Below are positions 36,101-41,477 of a stretch of 41,477 nucleotides of DNA, piece by piece. Source of the stretch: CAZGMJ01 sp964526785 (GTDB taxonomy: Bacteria > Planctomycetota > Phycisphaerae > Sedimentisphaerales > Anaerobacaceae); NCBI GenBank assembly GCA_964526785.1, contig CAZGMJ010000047.1:1-41477 (forward strand), written 5' to 3'. Every line of letters starts with the position of its first letter. The first letter of the stretch is position 1. The translations under genes and the position numbers were made by a program. Under the pieces are notes generated by a model. That model was not told where the DNA came from. It was given only the letters and a program-made list of their open reading frames with translations, and did no database searches.

Positions 36101-36774
36101 CTCAGGCTGTCATTGCTCCAGACGACGTCACCTGTCTCAGCATTCAGCGCATAGATGAATGTTCCCATGAACGGCCAGACACCTGCGGCAAGGAACACTT
36201 TGCCGTCCGCCACGACAGGGCCTCCCCGCACGGGCCATGTAGAGACGAGGCGTTCGTTACCGAGAAGCCAGCGATCCGAAGGACCCGCCCGGAACTTCCA
36301 TCGCAATCGTCCATTGTTTACGTTGAGGCAATACAGAAATCCGTCGTCGCTGGCGAGGTAAACTTTCCCTTTCCACGCCGCCGGGGCCAAGCGAATTGGA
36401 CCTTCCGTGTAGAAGCGCCACGCCTCGACGCCGCTATCGAGCCTATATGCAGTGAGCCGTCCGTTCACGGTAGAGCCGACCAGCAGCAGTCCGTCCACGA
36501 TAATGGGCTCGTAACTGCGGTCGAACTGCATTGAGGTTTCGTCTTTCCAGGCCGGGATCTGGGGCGGGAGTTTGCGATGCCAGTGCAGATGCAATTCGCC
36601 CGGCAGTTCAGCGGAGCATACGGCGGTGCGACCTGCATCATATCGCCACATCGGCCAATCGGCGGCCCGCAGACCGGAACCGCACAGCATGAAACCGAGC
36701 AAGTAGAAGGAGCACAGCGACTTTGCGCCAACCAACGACTTTGCTGAATGTGACAACCTGCTTTGGACCGGCAT
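33136..36774 (-). CDS. Secreted propeller / methyltransferase-like / propeller / malectin-like fusion protein
   Basis: The 1212-residue protein starts at the ATG at 36774, with AGGG nine bases upstream; a GTG two codons earlier is possible. It has an N-terminal signal (KSLCSFYLLGFMLCGSGLRA). PQQ-like propeller blades fill about 40-450 (LTAYRLDSGVEAW, LYCLNVNNGRLRW). A Rossmann-like segment follows at about 468-575, with a glycine motif (CCIVSGAGDAAFI), an acidic strand end (YVIVIDSDAESVNAL) and ANLIIVSGDH, as in class I SAM methyltransferases. Blades resume at about 600-1000 (VDVYTGRLLW, VFDALCGDLLW). The C-terminus (about 1038-1207) resembles malectin, with INFGAP, FLHFAE, FDVRIEG and HFDAGKGSPVICGMEI. 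Whether the Rossmann part is active outside the cytoplasm is doubtful. It lies 11 nt after the GH-like gene. Confidence 0.9.
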   Translation of the reverse strand: MPVQSRLSHSAKSLVGAKSLCSFYLLGFMLCGSGLRAADWPMWRYDAGRTAVCSAELPGELHLHWHRKLPPQIPAWKDETSMQFDRSYEPIIVDGLLLVGSTVNGRLTAYRLDSGVEAWRFYTEGPIRLAPAAWKGKVYLASDDGFLYCLNVNNGRLRWKFRAGPSDRWLLGNERLVSTWPVRGGPVVADGKVFLAAGVWPFMGTFIYALNAETGDVVWSNDSLSFTYRKLPHPGAEGFSGLSPQGYLSVVGDKLIVPGSRFRPAVLDRNSGKLEYFGRAGSPVVVGRGRYAFAGGRIFRADQDYSVKLREHKRISAPVLARDRWYTRNVAVDPASMTLQEMTAEDSSTQEKYRLMSGRIKEVATYRGTPLLLAADRLLVANGRNLELLDVSEKSVRPAKLWNTTIDGDIASAVSANSRLIVITLQGDLYCFAPDKAEPRRYECRGVNNQEYSQNDEARRILERTKILEGCCIVSGAGDAAFIEGLIRQSRHYVIVIDSDAESVNALRKRLDSIDLYGPRCTAIVGRLAETTFVPYLANLIIVSGDHAKELSGDATAIRNVFTLLRPYGGTAWFQTDGDLAEAFARQVGRMDLSGAQAETHHSHVLLRRMGALPDAADWSGQNADAGNTRCSRDQLVKAPLGVLWFGNALSNELVLPRHGEGPVQQVAGGRMFVEGPDSISAVDVYTGRLLWTRRFPEVGKLFTSTKHQLGAHSTGSNFYAVDDAVYVALEDRCEALDPATGKTQRTLRFDDESAWHFLLVYQDLLIAGRHPIVDRTQSPRRVYSPTSSQSIVVIKRTTGDILWRQKARHSFAHYGIVAGNGRIYCIDRVPIEQFRQSGHADSETDDSRIVVFDALCGDLLWEKDEYVGRKLSYAAERDILLSHAAFRGSDGRVLWHNSALEEPLWAGKWGLILCGDTIISQTNQAFDLQTGKPKEWLNHDGNRETWSFPRSHGCGPVAGSSHLLTFRSGCAGFYDLARDGGTGNFGGFRSGCTSNLIVANGVLCAPDYTRTCTCEYQNRSSLGMVTAEEVEYWTYGGIPSSDGIGINFGAPGDRKTAGGALWMEYPQVGGQGFDIPINVSGAGLEWFYRHSSRIKTGGPKWVASSGVEGVEKISIDLSETRFRAGPITVFLHFAEHEAAAEGQRIFDVRIEGRTTLHDFDIVEVAGGPSRAVVREFRVADWEDELTIHFDAGKGSPVICGMEIRAGRADSR

Positions 36775-36785
36775 ACGCACAAACC

Positions 36786-39323
36786 CTATTTCGTCTCGAT
36801 CGCGGCCGCCAATTCGGCGGTCACTTCGTACAGATGCTCAACATGCCTGTGCACATCGCCCCCGCCCTGTGGACTGTAGCGAAGTCCGGTCTCGAGCAGG
36901 CACAGCAATCGTTCCATCGCCTCTTCACATCGCCGGACGAGATCATCATCGATCGCGCGCCGGGTTTTCTCGTCGTGCAAAGCCCGGCGTATGAAGAGCA
37001 TCGCCTCGGTCTCCTGCAATCCCTGGCGAAGCATCTCGAACTGTACTGTGGCAACCGGTCCGTTCGGTCCGGGGGCGGCCATCGTTCGCGGATCGCCGCC
37101 GACGATATTGCCGAAATGTACGTAGGTATTCAGCGCCTTACGAGTCTCTCTGGTGGGCAGCGTATATTGCCAGTAGTCCAGGCCCTTCCAGCAAATTCCA
37201 TCGAAGTTTGCGCTGATCGTGTTAGTGCCCGGCAGCGAACGGTAGCCGAACGGATTGATCCGCACACAATCGCGGGCGTTGCAGGCGACCGGACACAGTT
37301 CGACCTTTTCGCGCATGTTGGTGATGCGTCTGGCAAGTTCGAGACAGCCAACAACCATACCGTTGGGCTGGGTTCGCTCGGCGGGCGTTCCGCCCCATTG
37401 CGGGGCGCCGCTGCCGTGGGTTATGGCTCGCCAACGTGCGTACGGCGCGATCTTTTTGAAGAAACTCACGGTAATCGGCGAGGGCCACGCGTCACCGGAG
37501 GTGCCAAGCAGAATGCAGTCTTTGCCCCACCCCAGGGCTTCCACGCGCCGAGCCAACCCGTCCATAACCGCCGCCCACAACTGCTCGGTGCCCGGCTCGC
37601 CGTATATGGGAATCTCGATGCCGGCCAATTCGTCGTTCCGCAGTTGCACGACCGGGATGGTCTCGGCTCGTTTCTCAACTTTGCCACCATCCCGTCCGGC
37701 CCCTCGCTGATACATTCCATAACTCCAGACCTGAAGCGACAGAAACGTGGGCGGCCCTGCAATCTCATCGTACAGTTTCAGATAACGATCCAGAAACTTG
37801 AACTCCGGTACGAGCCTGCCGTCCTGCTCGCGAAATACGATTAACGGATCGTCGCCGAATACGTTCCTGCCAACCGCAGAAATACCGAGCAAGTCGTTGC
37901 CCGCCTCCGCCATCAGCTTGAACGAACGGGCCATAAGGTCGAAATGACGGTCCGACCATAGCGGTACTCCGTAGTAGCCCGCCACCGACTCGGGTGACTG
38001 CATTAGGTTGACCCATGTTCGCCAATCCTTCGGATCAGCCACCTGCCAGTTATATACCATCAGTTCGACGGGAACGGCAGCGGTTCCTGTATTCGTCTCA
38101 ATGTGCAGATTGGCCTTATATGAGCCCGGGGCGGCGTCCGGCGGCACATGGACAGTCAGCCACACAGGCTGCAGGCGCGCACTGCCAAGCGGTTCTTCCA
38201 GCAGGGGAACAAAACTCGGTTCCGGATCGTCCTGGTGACTTCGCCCGGCTTCGGGCCAGCTTTGGCGAAAGACGTCCGCGAATCGAAGCCGCACATTTGA
38301 TGCGGCAATCACAGAACCGCTTGGGCTTTCCAGATCAGTCATTCTCGCAGAGAGTTGCTTGCAAGGCAACGGCGAATTGATGACCGCCTGTCCCGAAGCG
38401 AAACCATTGCGAGGGGCCACCAGCTTGATGTCCATCTGCGAATCGAAAGGATCGCCGTAATCCGCGTCGAAACCGACCCGCAGCATGGGGTCGGCCGTCC
38501 AGACGTGAAACTTCTCCGGCCCGGCGATGTTTGGTCGCACGGTCCGGCTTGAATCGGCGGTAAGCTCGACGCCGCACATACCAACGGTGTCCCAGTTCAA
38601 CCTGCTCAGATCCGGCAAGTCATCCGGCAGAGGCGCACGATGGAAACCCAAAGCGAGGACATTCGTACCCTTTCGCAGCAACTTCGGAGGTATCTCAACC
38701 GCATATCGGCGAATGCGCGCGTCCAGCCGGTCCCGCACATCTTCGGGCGGTTCCCGCCGCCCGTAATCCCTGAGCATTGTACCATCCGACGTAACGAATG
38801 CTTGGCGCCGATACGCTTCGGCATGGGTCAGCGGCTGGATTTCACCTGCAGGCATGTGCGCCCGCGCGAGCTCAACACCATTGAGGTACACGACCACGCC
38901 CCCGCGATAACGTATCTGCAGTCGAAGGCCTTCAACCTCTGACGGCGAGCTAACACCGAATTTGCCTCGCAAACAGATCAGGGCCGCACCCGGTCGCTTC
39001 GTTGCGCCATAACCGCCAAGAAACGGGCCTTTTCGACGGGGCCATCCTGAATCGTCAAACAGGCGTTGATACCAGTCAGTCTCAGGCAGCGGTCCGGCCA
39101 GTTGCTCGCCCCACCGGACCCAGCGAAACTTGACCGGTTCGGCAGCCCTTTGACGCTCACCGTAGTCGCGTCGATACGTCATATGAAAACGCCAGATTGT
39201 ATCGGCCCCAAGCACCTCCGTTGAGGTCTCTTCGGCACCGCCTGCCGTCGGGATTGACAAGGAAAGGAATGAGACCGACAGGAGAAGCAGGCACACGCTG
39301 CTGCGACGAACATATACACTCAT
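36786..39323 (-). CDS. Secreted glycoside-hydrolase-like protein (GH123/DUF4091-type layout)
   Basis: The 845-residue protein starts at the ATG at 39323, preceded by GGAG six bases upstream; frame upstream to 39380 has no such site. A signal peptide covers about 1-30. An N-terminal jelly-roll-like module (about 60-250, VVVYLNGVELARAH and GTNVLALGFHRAP) is followed by a beta-sandwich (about 260-430) and a probable TIM barrel (about 440-740, with LMAEAGNDLLGISAVGRNVF, PTFLSLQVWSYG and GICWKGLDYWQYTLP). The arrangement resembles GH123/DUF4091-type secreted glycosidases, but I cannot place the catalytic acids, so the activity is inferred. It is the first gene of the tight operon. It has its own promoter facing away from the heparinase-like gene. 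Confidence 0.87.
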   Translation of the reverse strand: MSVYVRRSSVCLLLLSVSFLSLSIPTAGGAEETSTEVLGADTIWRFHMTYRRDYGERQRAAEPVKFRWVRWGEQLAGPLPETDWYQRLFDDSGWPRRKGPFLGGYGATKRPGAALICLRGKFGVSSPSEVEGLRLQIRYRGGVVVYLNGVELARAHMPAGEIQPLTHAEAYRRQAFVTSDGTMLRDYGRREPPEDVRDRLDARIRRYAVEIPPKLLRKGTNVLALGFHRAPLPDDLPDLSRLNWDTVGMCGVELTADSSRTVRPNIAGPEKFHVWTADPMLRVGFDADYGDPFDSQMDIKLVAPRNGFASGQAVINSPLPCKQLSARMTDLESPSGSVIAASNVRLRFADVFRQSWPEAGRSHQDDPEPSFVPLLEEPLGSARLQPVWLTVHVPPDAAPGSYKANLHIETNTGTAAVPVELMVYNWQVADPKDWRTWVNLMQSPESVAGYYGVPLWSDRHFDLMARSFKLMAEAGNDLLGISAVGRNVFGDDPLIVFREQDGRLVPEFKFLDRYLKLYDEIAGPPTFLSLQVWSYGMYQRGAGRDGGKVEKRAETIPVVQLRNDELAGIEIPIYGEPGTEQLWAAVMDGLARRVEALGWGKDCILLGTSGDAWPSPITVSFFKKIAPYARWRAITHGSGAPQWGGTPAERTQPNGMVVGCLELARRITNMREKVELCPVACNARDCVRINPFGYRSLPGTNTISANFDGICWKGLDYWQYTLPTRETRKALNTYVHFGNIVGGDPRTMAAPGPNGPVATVQFEMLRQGLQETEAMLFIRRALHDEKTRRAIDDDLVRRCEEAMERLLCLLETGLRYSPQGGGDVHRHVEHLYEVTAELAAAIETK

Positions 39324-39383
39324 TGCATGCTCCAAATGCGACATTGTGACAGTCGGGCCGTCGAACCTTCGAGGCGGCAATCC

Positions 39384-39411
39384 AGTTTAGCAGACAACCG
39401 TTGGATTGCAA
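39384..39411 (-). promoter_or_regulatory. Promoter of the GH-like/propeller operon
   Basis: On the minus strand, TTGCAA (39406-39411) and TAAACT (39384-39389) are 16 bp apart, giving a leader of about 55 nt before the ATG at 39323. The -35 hexamer repeats the one seen at 8786 and 9091. Confidence 0.45.
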
Positions 39412-39518
39412 GTGCGGCATGAGACGGATAGCGGCCAGGGTGGAATGCCTATCGAACGATCCGCTGCCTTGGTCAGCCACTGCAGGGGCGGGAGATCCCG
39501 GCCAATCGATACACCCTC

Positions 39519-39548
39519 TTGCTTTTGCGGCCCGGCATAAAGTATGAT
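39519..39548 (+). promoter_or_regulatory. Possible promoter of the heparinase-like gene
   Basis: TTGCTT (39519-39524) and TATGAT (39543-39548) are separated by 18 bp, about 95 nt before the ATG at 39644. The -35 match is modest. Confidence 0.35.
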
Positions 39549-39643
39549 GACAATGTCGAAAGTACATCATCCAGCCTGTTTCGACGACAGACACGGATGA
39601 TGAAGAAGTTGCCGGAAATGACATTAAGTACAGGAGACAGGTA

Positions 39644-41344
39644 ATGCCACGCACGACGGCTTGTTTATCAGCGATTCTGGCCGTATCGCTGTTTATTACG
39701 ACATCGCGGGCGGCCGATCAGGAGCGGCCCTGGCCAGATGCGGTCGACGGGTGGACAAAGCCTGCGGCAACGGAACATCCACGTCTGTTCTTTCGCAAAC
39801 CGGACCTGCCTGAATTGCGCCGGCGTGCCGAAACGCGGGAGGGCAAAGCAATCGTCGAACGGCTCAAAGTGCTCCTGGGCGGCGGAGAGGCTATGCCCCT
39901 GCATAAGAGAACAGATGAGACCGGCAAGGACGAACTGCCTGTCGGGGCGTACACGATGTCGCACGCCGCGGGGTTCGGCCTGCTCTACCAGATTACGGGC
40001 AAAAAGAAGTATGCCGAACTCGGCAAAGAGTGCTTCGAATGGGCGTTGGAAGGAATACGCGACCGCGATGCAGGAGGCCGCTATTCCTTTAAATCACCCA
40101 ACGGCGCCCTGCGGGCGGGTCCGTCGCTCGGCTGGTACGCCGTCGGATATGACCTTTGCTACGATGGCTGGGATGAGGCATATCGTCGCAAGATCAGTGA
40201 GGCGATCTACAACTACGACGAGGGCAAGTATATGAGCCTGGCCGAATTGGTTCGCGGCTCCAGACACATGCCGGCCAGCAACCACTGGGGCATGCAGGTC
40301 GGGGGCGGAGCGCTTGCAGTTCTGGCGATCATGGGCGAGCCCGGCGTCGATTCTGCGAAGATAAGAAAGCTGCTGGAGGAGAGCTCCAGAGCCATGGTAC
40401 GGAACCTCACAGAGGGCTTCGGCGACCACGGCTGGTTCCCCGAAGGCGACGGTACGGGTTCGATGTCCTCACACATCGCCTTCGCTTCGGCGCTGAAGGC
40501 ATGGAAAGTCGCGGGCGGGCGGGACTTCATTTCGCCGCGGCCGAATGCTCCGTGGATGACCCTTAAGTGGATCTTCCTGACGATTCCGCGCGATGGACGC
40601 ATGGACTTTCCCAAACGAGGCGCCTATCCACACAACGTGTGGGATCGCGACGGGCTCAGCGGAGCGGGTTACTTTGCGCAGGGATTCGGTGCGGTTGCCG
40701 AGGCGCATAAACGCGCACTACTGTGGTTCTACAATCATCATCTAAGGGATGCCGACGCCAAAGCGGGCACGCCATTGGACACGCCGAGTGTTTACCCGCA
40801 CAACGCTGTTCTGGCCTTTATCAACTGGCCTGTGGACCTGGCGGAGCAGAACCCCGGTGATATTCTGCCGAATGCAGTGATGGACAGCAAGTGGGGCTTT
40901 TTCATGTGCCGTAACCGCTGGCGGGATGAAGGCGACATCGTAATCTCGATACAGACTCGCAACACGCGCGGCTGGCACAAAGCCAATACAAAGGGAGACG
41001 TCACCATATGGGGGCTGGGCGAGAAGACCAAATGGGGCCGGATGAAGACGGACATTGAGCATTTCGTGCACGCGGAAGACGGTTCCTCCATCCTTCGCGG
41101 CGCCGACGGCACCCATCTTGCCATCGACTTCTCGAGGGCATCCGGCGCCGAGGCAATGCTCGTGATGTGCGGCCCCGGGGCTCCATCTGAGCGCGTACTC
41201 TCCGCAGGAGGCGTTGCATTCGCGTTCAAGTTCCTGACCAGGGATTGCGAGCCGGAGCCGAGAATCGAAGGCGACACAATCGTGGTCGGCAAGCAGAAGG
41301 TCTCATTCGACGGCAAAAAGATTGTTCTCGATACAATGCCGTAG
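39644..41344 (+). CDS. Secreted heparinase II/III-like protein
   Basis: The 566-residue protein starts at the ATG at 39644 after AGGAG. A signal peptide ends SRA at residue 23. An opening HPRLFFRKPDLPELRRRA segment is typical of the family. A helical toroid domain follows, with ASNHWGMQVGGGALAV, GDHGWFPEGDGTGSMSSHIA and RMDFPKRGAYPHNVWDRDGL. The last ~150 residues are a beta-rich C-terminal domain (FFMCRNRWRDEGDIVISIQT, THLAIDFSRAS). The layout is that of heparinase II/III-type polysaccharide lyases, which cleave uronic-acid-containing chains by elimination. The SNHW motif supports a family link. Length and motifs fit, but the substrate is unknown. It is divergent from the GH-like operon and may share regulation with it. 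Confidence 0.87.
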   Translation: MPRTTACLSAILAVSLFITTSRAADQERPWPDAVDGWTKPAATEHPRLFFRKPDLPELRRRAETREGKAIVERLKVLLGGGEAMPLHKRTDETGKDELPVGAYTMSHAAGFGLLYQITGKKKYAELGKECFEWALEGIRDRDAGGRYSFKSPNGALRAGPSLGWYAVGYDLCYDGWDEAYRRKISEAIYNYDEGKYMSLAELVRGSRHMPASNHWGMQVGGGALAVLAIMGEPGVDSAKIRKLLEESSRAMVRNLTEGFGDHGWFPEGDGTGSMSSHIAFASALKAWKVAGGRDFISPRPNAPWMTLKWIFLTIPRDGRMDFPKRGAYPHNVWDRDGLSGAGYFAQGFGAVAEAHKRALLWFYNHHLRDADAKAGTPLDTPSVYPHNAVLAFINWPVDLAEQNPGDILPNAVMDSKWGFFMCRNRWRDEGDIVISIQTRNTRGWHKANTKGDVTIWGLGEKTKWGRMKTDIEHFVHAEDGSSILRGADGTHLAIDFSRASGAEAMLVMCGPGAPSERVLSAGGVAFAFKFLTRDCEPEPRIEGDTIVVGKQKVSFDGKKIVLDTMP

Positions 41345-41377
41345 AATGCAGTTCTAAATGCAAATCAAAGCAAGGAA

Positions 41378-41477
41378 ATGACGTTGAGTTTCTCTTTTAT
41401 GCTCTTAAGCGACAATACAACAACCCTCGCCATTGTACCGATCTTTGTTAATACCGGCGCCGCTTTGCTGCCCACCA
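41378..41477 (+). CDS. Possible start of a membrane protein gene (cut by window edge)
   Basis: A frame of 33 codons runs from an ATG at 41378 to the window end without a stop. The peptide begins MTLSFSFMLLSDNTTTLAIV and continues with hydrophobic residues, as at the N-terminus of a transporter. An AAGGA site ends only two bases before the ATG but is well spaced (7 nt) from an in-frame TTG at 41384, which may be the true start. It lies 33 nt after the heparinase-like gene, so co-transcription is plausible. Too short to name. Confidence 0.4.
   Translation, partial: MTLSFSFMLLSDNTTTLAIVPIFVNTGAALLPT

Larger units (their letters stand above)
39324..39643. other. Divergent control region
   Basis: This 320-nt stretch lies between the minus-strand GH-like operon and the plus-strand heparinase-like gene. 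It contains a plausible promoter for each direction (39384-39411 minus and 39519-39548 plus). I found no convincing gene or operator palindrome in it. Confidence 0.6.

Noticed and set aside
23563..36774. Propeller proteins as PQQ-dependent dehydrogenases
   Set aside because: I see no clear PQQ-ligating residue set or CxxCH haem motif, so a cofactor-dependent enzyme is not claimed.
1..41477. Mobile elements, CRISPR, tRNA/rRNA, toxin-antitoxin or phage genes
   Set aside because: None recognised on reading both strands; no transposase, integrase, spaced direct repeats or tRNA-like cloverleaf stood out.

Overview
The window is a stretch of a Gram-negative bacterial genome of roughly 55-60% G+C. 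It is most likely a member of the Planctomycetota, class Phycisphaerae or a close relative. This is inferred from the gene content, since no marker rRNA is present. Supporting features are giant secreted proteins combining lamin-tail, CotH and dockerin-type modules, many secreted PQQ-like beta-propellers, DUF1080 and Tat-exported sugar-metabolism enzymes, and a HAAS/pseudopilin-like protein under a PadR regulator. I find about 20 genes. I see no rRNA, tRNA, CRISPR array, insertion sequence or phage gene.

Layout. (1) 1-8683, minus strand: two giant exported LTD/CotH proteins with dockerin-type calcium-binding repeats; the first runs off the left edge. (2) 9216-11905, plus strand: prolyl-tRNA synthetase followed by a Tat-exported hydroxypyruvate-isomerase-like TIM barrel, ending in a clear hairpin terminator that faces a DUF1080 gene (12024-12842, minus). 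(3) 13007-15064, minus: padR plus a HAAS-domain membrane protein, downstream of a perfect palindromic operator. (4) 15443-23339, minus: an amino-sugar operon, in order NagB/PIG-L fusion, GH109-like enzyme, nucleotidyltransferase, NahK-like kinase, sodium:solute symporter and a tiny membrane protein. (5) 23563-39323, minus: a large, tightly packed gene set. It comprises a secreted glycoside-hydrolase-like protein, a 1212-residue propeller/Rossmann/propeller/malectin fusion, an FG-GAP protein, a membrane-anchored propeller, an 'RPH-type' ATP-grasp/phosphohistidine enzyme, an EMC3/Oxa1-like membrane protein and a further secreted propeller. (6) 39644-41344, plus: a divergent heparinase-II/III-like secreted protein, then the possible first codons of another membrane protein at the right edge.

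How it fits together. The window reads as a polysaccharide and aminosugar degrader. Exported enzymes (GH109-like, GH-like, heparinase-like, DUF1080) could release sugars, the symporter could import them, and the NahK/nucleotidyltransferase/NagB set could activate or deaminate hexosamines. The best candidate for an undescribed system is the six-gene unit at 24988-39323. There, short spacings and a 4-bp start/stop overlap couple three extracytoplasmic propeller proteins to a cytoplasmic phosphotransfer enzyme and an Oxa1-superfamily-like membrane protein. Its function is unknown to me. All family names are from motif reading by eye, not from database searches.
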